A DNA stretch of 47,125 nucleotides from Candidatus Bathyarchaeota archaeon (lineage in GTDB: Archaea > Thermoproteota > Bathyarchaeia > 40CM-2-53-6 > DTDX01): positions 78,069-125,193 of the forward strand of contig JAGTRF010000002.1 in the NCBI GenBank assembly GCA_018396775.1. The letters are read 5' to 3'. The notes under the pieces were generated by a model. It was given only the letters and a program-made list of their open reading frames with translations. It made no database searches and was not told the origin of the DNA. This document shows, piece by piece, positions 26,069-33,755 of the stretch (position 1 is the stretch's first letter; every line of letters starts with the position of its first letter). A program made the translations under genes and the position numbers.

Positions 26069-26809
26069 ATGAAGATTTCTCATAGAAAATTTATTGCATT
26101 ATCAAGTTTTGTAGAAGCAGGCATATCGTTAAGACAAAACACTCAACCTTTAAAACCTCCAGAGGGAAAAGCCAAAGTTTTTATAGCAGCCGCTGAAAAT
26201 AAACAAGCCAGCATTAAACAACTTTTAGAAAATTTTCATCTTGAAAATTACAGTGCCCTTCAGTAGCTTTAAAAGCAAATTTTAATAGCACCGATTCTTT
26301 CCCAGCCTCCACATATATAACAACTTTAACAACTGTTATTAAAGCTTTAAAAGAGGTAGAAGTAAAAGAAATACTTTAGGTGAATGCAGCGGCATAGGAA
26401 ATACTGGAGAAATTCTTGAAAACAAAATGGTGTTTAGTTTATCTAAAAAACTTGGATTTAAAGTTGTTGTTTTAGATGAACTAGGTAAGGAGGGTGGATT
26501 CAGATTTCTCCAAATGAAACACATTAGCTTAACGGTTTTCTAATAGTTAAAATATTTTTAGAAGCAGACAAAGTAACTCATAGGTTTGGTGGTCACTTTA
26601 CAACGTCTTTAAAGAATTCTGTTGGATTAATAGCTAAACAGCTTCCTGGAAATCCATATAATTATATAGCGGAGCTTCATTTATCTCCCTTTCAAAGATT
26701 TATGATTAGTGAAATAAACAGGTTTTATAAAGTTGATTTAATAGTTATGAATGCTGAAAAAGCTTTTGTTAAAGGCAGTCCAGAAAAAGGGGAGGTTGTA
26801 AAACCCTAA
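26069..26809 (+). pseudogene. Decayed DUF362-family protein gene
   Basis: A DUF362-like sequence is spread over several frames. From the ATG at 26069 comes KISHRKFIALSSF and KAKVFIAAAENKQASIKQLL; after a frameshift near 26255, VALKANFNSTDSFPAST and TTVIKALKEVEV; after another near 26375, LGECSGIGNTGEILENK; after a third near 26494, WIQISPNETH, an in-frame TAG, LNGFLIV, then TLRFGGHFTTSLKNSVG-like residues (read THRFGGHFTTSLKNSVG) and NAEKAFVKGSPEKGEV before a stop. At least three frame changes plus a nonsense codon show loss of function. The end is also truncated relative to the family (usually about 300 residues). DUF362 proteins are uncharacterised. Confidence 0.85.
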
Positions 26810-26825
26810 GCTTATTTTAGAAAAA

Positions 26826-26835
26826 TTTATATATT
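26826..26835 (+). promoter_or_regulatory. TATA box of the ArsR-like regulator gene
   Basis: TTTATATATT is centred about 36 bases before the ATG at 26867, giving a 5' leader of roughly 10 bases or none. It overlaps the palindrome at 26833-26848. Confidence 0.6.
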
Positions 26836-26848
26836 ACATTAGTGTAAT
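26833..26848. promoter_or_regulatory. Palindromic operator candidate
   Basis: ATTACA-TTAG-TGTAAT is a perfect 6+6 bp inverted repeat with a 4-base centre, overlapping the TATA box and lying upstream of the predicted transcription start. A dimeric winged-helix protein bound here would block TBP/TFB, so autorepression by the downstream ArsR-like protein is the simplest reading. Confidence 0.55.
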
Positions 26849-26866
26849 TACCTTTAGATAACAAAA

Positions 26867-27271
26867 ATGAGCTTGAAACTTCTTCTAGTAAAAGACGGAG
26901 AAACAATTCTTGAAGTACCTTTAACTCCTACTCTTTGGCATCGCGAAAAATTTAGAAAAGAGCTTCAAGAATTAGACTTCAATTATTTTCGAAAGCTTTT
27001 TCAAGCTTTATCTAATGTTTATCGTTTAAAAATGATGACGAAGTTTTTTGAAGATGATGAGTTGATGCTTAGCTTCTCAGATTTCATGCGAGAATTTAGC
27101 TTAAACCCAAAAATAGTTTCAGAAAATATAAAAAAGCTTCAAGAATGCGATTTGCTGGAAAAATCTGAAGATGGAAAATATAAATGCTCAAAACTTGGAG
27201 AAATCGAGTTTCTGCTAGTTAGCATCGCTTTAAACCGCATCCTTAAATTCATTAAAAAACTTGGGTTATAA
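26867..27271 (+). CDS. ArsR-like winged-helix transcriptional regulator
   Basis: 134 residues. After an N-terminal strand region (LKLLLVKDGETILEVPLTPT), residues about 38-110 form a winged helix: FRKLFQALSNVYRLKMMTKF as the first helix, LSFSDFMREFSLNPKIVSENIKKL as the HTH, and LLEKSEDGKYKCSKLGEIEF as the wing. There is no Cys-rich metal-sensing motif in the usual ArsR positions, so the signal is unknown. A palindrome covers its promoter. The downstream CxxC and TraB genes are in the same direction and may share its transcript. Confidence 0.75.
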   Translation: MSLKLLLVKDGETILEVPLTPTLWHREKFRKELQELDFNYFRKLFQALSNVYRLKMMTKFFEDDELMLSFSDFMREFSLNPKIVSENIKKLQECDLLEKSEDGKYKCSKLGEIEFLLVSIALNRILKFIKKLGL

Positions 27272-27303
27272 AAAATTTTGAGGTATAAAAGAGGTGAGCT
27301 AGT

Positions 27304-27510
27304 TTGGTTTTAAATAAATCAAGCATTAAAGAATTTAAGAGATTAAATGAAAAATTGCTAAAACTTAATTTTAACAATTGTGTTGATTGCAAACCTGTTA
27401 AAGCAAATATTTCGTTAGGCAGTTTTAAATTTATTGAAGCACCTCCTCGTCCCAGAAGGTTAAGAAGGCCTTTTAAGATTATAAAAAAGGTGTTTAGAAA
27501 TGAAAACTGA
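27304..27510 (+). CDS. Small basic CxxC protein, unknown
   Basis: 68 residues. The start is TTG with GAGGTGA 6 bases upstream. It carries one CVDC (CxxC) pair in the middle and a Pro/Arg-rich C-terminal part (EAPPRPRRLRRPFKIIKKVF). I recognise no family. The good ribosome site and an 11-base overlap with the TraB gene, suggesting coupled translation, support a real gene. The single CxxC might bind metal as a dimer or be redox active; the basic tail might bind nucleic acid or membrane. These roles are guesses. Confidence 0.6.
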   Translation: MVLNKSSIKEFKRLNEKLLKLNFNNCVDCKPVKANISLGSFKFIEAPPRPRRLRRPFKIIKKVFRNEN

Positions 27511-28201
27511 AATTTTAAATCTAGATTACACAAACTATGTTGATATTCTTGGTACTGCACATTTTACTCAAAGAAGCGTTATCGAAGCTTATCAAGCTGT
27601 GAAAAACACAGGAACAAAAGATTTAGCTATAGAATTAGATGAAAAACGTTTTCGCATGCTTAACAAGCTTTGTTTTTATTGTTTAAAAAAAGCTTTTTGT
27701 TCTTCTAGATGCGAATTTACCACGGCAACAGAAGCTTTAAGAAATATTGACGCAAACATATGGTTAATCGATATGTCTGAAAAAGATATGTTAAACAGAA
27801 TTCAGCATTTAAACCCTTCAATTTCTCAATCTCAATTATTATATGCTTTAAGTATGGTTAAAGATGAAGAATTACCATGGCTTTGGGAAAAAGGATTTAA
27901 AAGTGAGGCGCTTAAAAGATCAACTAAAAGACTTAAACTTCTTCGAAAAATCTCTCCCCAAATTTGGAGAGTTTTAATTGAAGAACGAAATGCTTTAATG
28001 GCAGCAAGGCTAGCAGTTATAGCTTCAAACATAATAGAGAATGATGAAACACCAAATATTCTAGCTTTAATGGGTGCAGCTCATGTAGAAAGTGTAAAAA
28101 AACTTTTAAAAAATCCTATATTAATTCAATTAACTCTTAAAAAACTTGATTTACAATATTCCTCACCAACCTTAATAAGAAAAATTAAACTTCAAAATTA
28201 A
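27500..28201 (+). CDS. TraB/PrgY-family protein
   Basis: 233 residues with the TraB-family motifs: ILGTAHFTQRSVIEA near the N-terminus, LAIELDEKRF, EERNALMAARLAVI near the C-terminal third and LMGAAHVESVKKLL. The family includes the PrgY pheromone-shutdown protein, TIKI proteases and mitochondrial TRABD; it is thought to be a metal-dependent peptidase with GxxH and E residues. Many archaeal members have C-terminal membrane helices; this one has none and should be soluble. It overlaps the CxxC gene by 11 bases. Confidence 0.8.
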   Translation: MKTEILNLDYTNYVDILGTAHFTQRSVIEAYQAVKNTGTKDLAIELDEKRFRMLNKLCFYCLKKAFCSSRCEFTTATEALRNIDANIWLIDMSEKDMLNRIQHLNPSISQSQLLYALSMVKDEELPWLWEKGFKSEALKRSTKRLKLLRKISPQIWRVLIEERNALMAARLAVIASNIIENDETPNILALMGAAHVESVKKLLKNPILIQLTLKKLDLQYSSPTLIRKIKLQN

Positions 28202-28255
28202 GAAAAATCATGCATAAACGAGTTCTAATATTTTAGCCAGGCATTATAATTAATG

Positions 28256-28978
28256 TTAAGTTTTAACTGCTATTACTGGTATGTGAAGTTCATTTGAATT
28301 ATGAGGAGGATGATCTCCACAAATTATAATTAAACTGTTAGATTTACACTCTTTAAGAATACTTATAATATTTTTATTGACAATTTTAATCGTCTCAGGT
28401 TTATAGCTTAATTTATCTAAAATTCTAAAGTGAGCGGTTATTAAATCACATTCTTCACTTAAAGCTTCTAAAACACCTTTTTTAATTTCTTCATCAAAAA
28501 CAATAATGTCATCTTTATTTTTTACAGGTTTAATTAAATCTATGCGGTTTTTAAAAGTTAATGCTCCTTTCTCCTCCATTACCACAGCTATTTTAAAACC
28601 TAAACTCACAGCAACTTCAAGTATAGATTTAAATTTGCTTTTATAAACATCCTCTGTTTTATACACTTTATGGTTTTCAGGTTTTCTTCCAGATAAAATT
28701 GAAGCTATGGCTGGTGTAGTCTTATCCGCATTAATTTTACATTTATACAACTTTCCATTTTGAATTGATGGAGTGAAGAAGCTTAACCAATTAAGGTAGT
28801 GCGAATATCCAAGAGCATCTATTATTAAGAGAACTATTTTAACGCATTTTTTACCATATTCCACTATTTCAGATATTGGTTTTCCATCAGCTTGAAATGG
28901 TATTTTAAGTATTTCTGCAATTGTTGGGGCTATATCTATTTGCTCCATTAAACATAAATTTTTCAAGCTTCTAGACAC
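28256..28978 (-). CDS. AlkP-superfamily protein, apparently permuted
   Basis: 240 residues. The metal-site and nucleophile motifs of the alkaline phosphatase/nucleotide pyrophosphatase superfamily are present: VLLIIDALG (metal Asp), TTPAIASILSGRKPENH (nucleophile Thr), AHFRILDKLSY, and ICGDHPPHNS (metal Asp/His). The segment IDIAPTIAEILKIPFQADGK, which in related enzymes lies at the C-terminus after the last metal His, is here at residues 14-33, ahead of the core. The GTG at 28978 may lie upstream of the transcript: a TATA-like AAATATATAAT (minus strand, near 28992-29000) suggests the ATG at 28948 as the real start. Probably a phosphodiesterase or phosphatase; substrate unknown. Confidence 0.7.
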   Translation of the reverse strand: MSRSLKNLCLMEQIDIAPTIAEILKIPFQADGKPISEIVEYGKKCVKIVLLIIDALGYSHYLNWLSFFTPSIQNGKLYKCKINADKTTPAIASILSGRKPENHKVYKTEDVYKSKFKSILEVAVSLGFKIAVVMEEKGALTFKNRIDLIKPVKNKDDIIVFDEEIKKGVLEALSEECDLITAHFRILDKLSYKPETIKIVNKNIISILKECKSNSLIIICGDHPPHNSNELHIPVIAVKT

Positions 28979-29241
28979 TTTCTAACTTTAATTATATATT
29001 TTAAAAATAGATTTTTAAACTCAATATTATTTAATTAAATAATATTGGTTCCCCATTTTTAGATTGTTTTGATGGAGGAAAATTTTTATAACTTTACTCT
29101 TTCCTCTAATCTATCTTCAAATGTTGGTATGTAAGGATTTTTATAGAGTATATTCCTATAGCTATTTTATTGCTTAACTCTATTGCCTTAAAATTTAAAA
29201 ATTAAAACCACCTTCTTTAACCTTTTGGAGGTTTTAGAACT
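28979..29241. other. Divergent intergenic region, AT-rich
   Basis: 263 bases between the AlkP-like gene and the LysE gene. It contains TATA-like sequences facing the minus strand, an imperfect AT palindrome around TTAATTAA (29033-29040) flanked by AATATT on both sides, and a short inverted repeat GAGGAAA/TTTCCTC (29075-29081, 29100-29106). Only very short open frames are present, none convincing. Confidence 0.4.
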
Positions 29242-29841
29242 TTGCTTTTATTTTTGCTTTCTGTAATTGCGATATCTTTATCAGGGGTTATGATGCCAGG
29301 TCCAATATTTGCTGTTACTGTTGCTAAAGGAAAATTTGATGGAAATGCAGGTTTATATATTGCTTTAGGTCATGGAATCATTGAATTTCCATTAATAATA
29401 TTAATTTACTTTGGTTTTTCTCAGTTTTTCACTTATGAAATAGTTAAGAAAACAATTGGTTTTATTGGAGGTTTAATGCTTCTTTATATGGGTTTTCTAA
29501 TGTTTAAAACTCGTAAGAAAGTTGAGGAAAAAGCTTTAAGCTTTAACTTCAACTCTTTAATTGCTGGCGTTGTAGCTACAGGTGCTAACCCATATTTTCT
29601 TCTTTGGTGGGCTACAATCGGTGCTGCCTTGGTTTCTAATGCAACAAGCTATGGTTTAAGCGGATTTATCATTTTTGCTTTAACTCATTGGATATGCGAT
29701 TTAACTTGGGATTTATTAATCTCAAAAATTGTTTATAAATCTAAGCGTTTTTGGAATGAAAAGATGCATAAGGCAATTTTTATTTGTTGCGCTTTAATCC
29801 TGTTTGGTTTTGGTTTATGGTTTATAATAAGCTCTCTTTAA
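29242..29841 (+). CDS. LysE/RhtB-family amino-acid exporter
   Basis: 199 residues and about six membrane helices. The family start is clear: SGVMMPGPIFAVTVAKGKFD with the PGP motif after the first helix, then IALGHGIIEFPLII; helices at about 1-22, 38-60, 66-86, 110-135, 140-160 and 175-198. It exports lysine, homoserine/threonine or similar compounds in bacteria and archaea; the substrate here is unknown. The start is TTG with GGAGGT 9 bases upstream. Confidence 0.88.
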   Translation: MLLFLLSVIAISLSGVMMPGPIFAVTVAKGKFDGNAGLYIALGHGIIEFPLIILIYFGFSQFFTYEIVKKTIGFIGGLMLLYMGFLMFKTRKKVEEKALSFNFNSLIAGVVATGANPYFLLWWATIGAALVSNATSYGLSGFIIFALTHWICDLTWDLLISKIVYKSKRFWNEKMHKAIFICCALILFGFGLWFIISSL

Positions 29842-29897
29842 TACAAAAAATTTATATTAATCTTAATCCTATTAATCCATCGTTTAAAGTGATTTTT

Positions 29898-30314
29898 ATG
29901 TATTGTCCTAGTTGTGGAAAAGAAGTTAAGCAGGATGCGGTTTTCTGTCCTCATTGCGGTTCAAAAATAACTTCAAGAGAAGGTTTTTTAATGGTTACAA
30001 CGCCTACAATCCCAGGCTACAAAATAGTTAAGGTTTTAGGTGTAGTTACGGGTTTAACTCCTCGTACAAGAGGCGTTTTAGGAAAGTTTATTGCCAGCTT
30101 TCAAACAATAAAAGGGGGAGAAATAACAGCTTTCACTACTGAGCTTGAAAAAGCTAGACAAGAGGCTATGGACCGTGTAAAACAAAAGGCTATAGAAATG
30201 GGTGCTAACGGTGTTGTTGGATTAGATATTGAAACTTCAGATCTAGGTTTACAAGCAGGAATCACAGTTATTTCAGCAACCGGAACAGCTGTTATTGTTG
30301 AACCTGAACAATAA
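29898..30314 (+). CDS. Zinc-ribbon protein with UPF0145 (YbjQ) domain
   Basis: From the ATG at 29898, 138 residues. A zinc ribbon, CPSCGKEVKQDAVFCPHCG at about 3-21, is fused to a YbjQ/UPF0145 domain (IPGYKIVKVLGVVTGLTPRT, then ARQEAMDRVKQKAIEMGANGV and ATGTAVIVE). The frame is open upstream to 29784, but the 38 extra residues overlap lysE and come before the obvious zinc-ribbon start, so they are excluded. UPF0145 proteins form pentameric rings and have been proposed to bind metals; function is not established. A TATA-like AAATTTATATTAA lies near 29848-29860. Confidence 0.85.
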   Translation: MYCPSCGKEVKQDAVFCPHCGSKITSREGFLMVTTPTIPGYKIVKVLGVVTGLTPRTRGVLGKFIASFQTIKGGEITAFTTELEKARQEAMDRVKQKAIEMGANGVVGLDIETSDLGLQAGITVISATGTAVIVEPEQ

Positions 30315-30325
30315 AAAATCAACTT

Positions 30326-30982
30326 CTATTTAAAAAGCAGAGGCAACTCATTAACGCGTTTAATAACTTCACAACCAATTTTTTTAAAATCTTTCTCGTT
30401 TGAAAATCCTGTTAACACGCCTATAAACTTTATTCCAGCTTTTTCAGCGCATAAAAAATCTAAAACATGATCCCCAATCATTAAAACTTCTTTTGGAGTT
30501 AACTTCATTTTCTTAATCAGCTTTAAAGCTGAGACTGGGTTTGGTTTAGGTTTATCTAGATCATCTCTAGCAATTAAACAATCAATTAAATCTTTTAAAC
30601 ATGTTTTTTCTAAACTTTTTAAAGCATATTCTCTGCAGCCTCTAGTTAAAACTCCAATCCTAAAACCTTCACTTTTTAAAGTTTTTAAGGTTTCTTTAAC
30701 TCCTTCAATTGGAGACACAGTTGTTAAACTTTTTAATTCCTCTTCATTCATTAACTTATTGGTTTCTTTAAGAATCTTTTTTCTTAACTTTTCATCTTCA
30801 ACTTTATTAATTGTATATTCGATCAATTCTGATATTGAAGTTGATGGAACCTCTTCAATTTTAAAATCTAACTTTAAGCTTTTAAGATAATCAATTATCT
30901 TTTTCTTCATTTCTAAAAAATTTATATTAGACTTAATTAATGTACCATCTAAATCAAAAATTATACCTTTAATATTCTTCAT
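30326..30982 (-). CDS. HAD-family phosphatase (phosphoglycolate phosphatase-like)
   Basis: 218 residues with all HAD motifs: FDLDGTL (nucleophile Asp10), LTRG for motif II, KPKPNPVSA with the motif III Lys, and IGDHVLDFLCAEKAG for motif IV, plus a helical C1 cap between motifs I and II. Such enzymes hydrolyse small phosphate esters such as phosphoglycolate; the substrate is not readable. It starts 2 bases after the FAU-1 gene, so they form an operon. Confidence 0.85.
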   Translation of the reverse strand: MKNIKGIIFDLDGTLIKSNINFLEMKKKIIDYLKSLKLDFKIEEVPSTSISELIEYTINKVEDEKLRKKILKETNKLMNEEELKSLTTVSPIEGVKETLKTLKSEGFRIGVLTRGCREYALKSLEKTCLKDLIDCLIARDDLDKPKPNPVSALKLIKKMKLTPKEVLMIGDHVLDFLCAEKAGIKFIGVLTGFSNEKDFKKIGCEVIKRVNELPLLFK

Positions 30983-30984
30983 TT

Positions 30985-31971
30985 TTAACTCTTAAACTCG
31001 CGAATTAACTCTTCAGCTGTTTTTAAAGCTTTTTCAGCTAGTTTTTCGCTTATAAATCCTTCTTCTAAAGCTTCTTCCAACTTTTCCTCATCTATAATTT
31101 TAGCGAAGCTTTTATTTACTACATCAACTTCTAAATCTATATATCTAATTTTATCTGGATAAAATTCGATTGGAGTATTAATATTATATAATTCTCCCTT
31201 TAATTCTCCACTTTTAGAAAAATAAGAGTGTTTAAGAACCCAAGACTCCTCTCTCGCTTCTGTAATCACATAATCACCCTCTTCTTTACGTTCATTAATA
31301 CCATCATATACTCCTTCTCTCTTAATTAACCTTTTAAGAGTAAGCGTATTATCTTCAAAATTTAAGATTTTTCCTTCAGAAAGGTTTAAAACTTTCCCAT
31401 TAAGTTTCACATGTTCTATAAAAATTGTTTTTCCAACTTTATAATTGTCATAAATTAACTCACTCTTCAATTTTAAACTTAATTCACTCTTCTTTTCTGG
31501 GTATAAATCTAAAATAGTTTCAGCCTCTTTAACTTTATCTGAAGCAATTATTTTAAGATGGTGATGACCAATTATTGTAGAACTCACTTCTCTTCTTAAT
31601 TCATCAAGAAACTTTTTTGAGTTAAATGGAAACTCCACCTCATAAAATGCAAATCCTCCATAAAGCCTAATTTTTTCTCCAACTTGCCAAGAATTGTTTA
31701 AAGGAATTTTCTCTCTTACAATAGCATCAAATAAAACTTCTCTAAGTAACTCTATAATAATGTCTGTTTTTTCAGCTTCCCCCTTAACATAAACCCCTTG
31801 CAAATCTTCTTTATCAGTTATAGTTACTTCTGCTGGGGAAAAATTGAATTTATCCCCAAACCTTTCCAAAATCTCTCTAGAAGGGTTAGTAACTGAAAAA
31901 CCGTTAATTAAAAAAAGCTGTGTTAAAGCTGTAGCGTAAATGCCTCTAATCATAACTCTAGGTTTACTCAT
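30985..31971 (-). CDS. FAU-1/AU-1 family ribonuclease-like RNA-binding protein
   Basis: 328 residues from the ATG at 31971, which has GGTGG 8 bases upstream. The frame is open to 32007, but a TATA-like box lies inside that extension, so the longer start is unlikely. The N-terminus MIRGIYATALTQLFLINGFS is the family signature, followed by an S1-like region (about 30-90); the C-terminal part (about 200-310) matches the DUF402 fold (VLKHSYFSKSGELKGELYN, then INTPIEFYPDKIRYIDLEVD). FAU-1 binds AU-rich RNA and has RNase E/G-like activity in Pyrococcus. It is shorter than that protein. Confidence 0.82.
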   Translation of the reverse strand: MSKPRVMIRGIYATALTQLFLINGFSVTNPSREILERFGDKFNFSPAEVTITDKEDLQGVYVKGEAEKTDIIIELLREVLFDAIVREKIPLNNSWQVGEKIRLYGGFAFYEVEFPFNSKKFLDELRREVSSTIIGHHHLKIIASDKVKEAETILDLYPEKKSELSLKLKSELIYDNYKVGKTIFIEHVKLNGKVLNLSEGKILNFEDNTLTLKRLIKREGVYDGINERKEEGDYVITEAREESWVLKHSYFSKSGELKGELYNINTPIEFYPDKIRYIDLEVDVVNKSFAKIIDEEKLEEALEEGFISEKLAEKALKTAEELIREFKS

Positions 31972-31990
31972 AAAATTTACCACCAGACTA

Positions 31991-32000
31991 AGTTTATATC
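31991..32000 (-). promoter_or_regulatory. TATA box for the FAU-1 gene
   Basis: On the minus strand GATATAAACT lies about 20-30 bases before the ATG at 31971, consistent with a short 5' leader. It argues against the upstream in-frame start at 32007. Confidence 0.5.
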
Positions 32001-32072
32001 GCAACAAATTTTTGTTTCATTTATTTTTAATAAATATTTTTTAGTAGTTTCCCTATAATTTAACATATTGAG

Positions 32073-32693
32073 TTGAAAACCCTTATTATAAACAATTATT
32101 TCAATGCAGAAAAGTGTTTTAAAGTTGCTGAAGCAATAGTTAACTTTAGTGATTACGAAGTTTTACGTTATAACGAGGATTTTGAAACTTTAACTAAAGC
32201 GGTTGCTGATGTTGATGCGATAATTCTTACAGGGTCTGAAGCTAGAATCGTTAAAAAAGAGCATGTAAAAATGTTTGAGAATATAATTAAACTGGTTAAG
32301 AATTGTACTACTCCAATGCTTGGAATATGTTTTGGTCATCAATTAATTTGTTTAAGTTTCGGTGCTGAAGTAGCTTCTTTAAAAGCACCTATTAAAAATA
32401 AATTTGAAAAAGTTAAAATTCTAAAGTTAGATGAGCTTTTTAAAAGTTTTAAAGAAGGAAAGTTTTTATGGTTAGCTGAATCTCATAATGATTATGTGAA
32501 AAGAAATAGCCTTGAGAAAGTTAATTTAGAGGTTTTAGCTGAATCTCGATCATGCGAAGTTGAAGCTGTAAAGCATAGGAAGAAACCTTTTTATGGAATT
32601 CAATTTCACGCTGAAAAAATAATAATAAGAAGTGAAATTCACTCTGAAGGATTAAAAATTCTTAAAAATTTTTTAGATTACGCACATAAATAA
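32073..32693 (+). CDS. Class I glutamine amidotransferase-like protein
   Basis: 206 residues with a GATase class I triad: Cys86 in GICFGHQLICLSFGAE (nucleophile elbow), His179 and Glu181 in GIQFHAEK. ESHNDYVKR matches the loop before the triad. It could release ammonia from glutamine for a partner synthetase (GMP synthase-type or other), but no synthetase is adjacent, so the acceptor is unknown. It is a stand-alone protein; the start is TTG with little leader. It diverges from the FAU-1 gene. Confidence 0.8.
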   Translation: MKTLIINNYFNAEKCFKVAEAIVNFSDYEVLRYNEDFETLTKAVADVDAIILTGSEARIVKKEHVKMFENIIKLVKNCTTPMLGICFGHQLICLSFGAEVASLKAPIKNKFEKVKILKLDELFKSFKEGKFLWLAESHNDYVKRNSLEKVNLEVLAESRSCEVEAVKHRKKPFYGIQFHAEKIIIRSEIHSEGLKILKNFLDYAHK

Positions 32694-32801
32694 ACCTGTT
32701 AAACTTGCTAATTCAACCATAAAATAAAGTCAAAAATAGAGATAATAACAAAACAGCGATATAATAATTAACTAAAAAATTAATTTAAAATAAAAAATAT
32801 T

Positions 32802-33590
32802 TTAGATTGCTTCTTGAGCTGCACCGCATTTCTGGCAAAAAGCTGCTTCAATTGGAATTTCCGCTCCACATTGAATGCAATATTTGATGTTTTTCGCTTC
32901 AGTAGTGGTTGGTGGTTGAATCATTAATCCTGCTTTAACCGCACCTTCATTATAAGTTAACCCAATTGATCTACCTAGAAAAACCATATATAATGGGGAT
33001 ATAACTATTGATATTAACCAACCTATATATGGAATAGAGTTAACGGCGGCAACTATAAGACCGATAATAAATAATGCGATTATCCAAAGAATATATTTTC
33101 CTAAACCGACGCATTTGATTATGCTCAATATCTCATTTAAAGCGAAGCCTTTAACAAAGCTTTTATTTTTAATCATATGAGCAAGAGCCATAACATAAAT
33201 AATTGCTATAAAGAAGGCAATTATTACAGCTCCAACTATAAGTAGTACGCCTCTAACCATAACTTTAGTTAAACCTAAACCTATAGCTGTAAATGGATAT
33301 CGAAAACTAGTTAAAAATCCGAGCATAAATAAAACTACTGGAATTATCATATATATAAATGATAAAACAATCACTTTTAACCCTTGAATCCATAATCCTC
33401 CATAATTTTCAAGCTTTGGAGGCTCATTTGAGTTTGGAGTCTCCTCTAAAACTTTAGCCATATAACCTACAGCTATAAAGTTAACAATTGGAATAACATT
33501 AAGAATTATAAGTAAAATCCATCGGCCTACATCCTTAACAAGCTTCTTTGCATACCCAAAACTGTTACTTAAGTTCTCGCTTAAATCCAA
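32802..33590 (-). CDS. DUF4013 membrane protein with zinc ribbon
   Basis: 262 residues: several hydrophobic segments typical of DUF4013 (WILLIILNVIPIVNFIAVGYM near the start and three to four more helices), then a C-terminal zinc ribbon YCIQCGAEIPIEAAFCQKCG (about 236-255). Function unknown; the membrane body and cytoplasmic ribbon suggest an assembly or sensing role. The start is TTG behind AAGGAGGG. It diverges from the decayed GDT1 gene. Confidence 0.75.
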   Translation of the reverse strand: MDLSENLSNSFGYAKKLVKDVGRWILLIILNVIPIVNFIAVGYMAKVLEETPNSNEPPKLENYGGLWIQGLKVIVLSFIYMIIPVVLFMLGFLTSFRYPFTAIGLGLTKVMVRGVLLIVGAVIIAFFIAIIYVMALAHMIKNKSFVKGFALNEILSIIKCVGLGKYILWIIALFIIGLIVAAVNSIPYIGWLISIVISPLYMVFLGRSIGLTYNEGAVKAGLMIQPPTTTEAKNIKYCIQCGAEIPIEAAFCQKCGAAQEAI

Positions 33591-33755
33591 AAACTTTCCC
33601 TCCTTAACAATATATCTAAATTAATTAATTTATATATGAGTTATTACGCCTAATAAAACTTTCCTCAATTTTAATTTTTATAAGCTTTTATGAATGTAAA
33701 TTTATATTTGCAGTAATAGCTTTAAAATTAAGCTGTTTAATAGGTGTATGCCTTA

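Noticed and set aside
26339-26524. 61-codon minus-strand frame within the DUF362 remnant
   Set aside because: The plus-strand residues match DUF362 across the whole stretch; this frame is a by-product.
29025-29046. AT-rich palindrome near the AlkP-like promoter
   Set aside because: Arms AATATT are spaced unevenly around TTAATTAA, so it is imperfect and expected by chance in such AT-rich sequence.
29784-29897. Extended start of the UPF0145 protein
   Set aside because: It overlaps lysE, and the zinc ribbon starts at the ATG at 29898.
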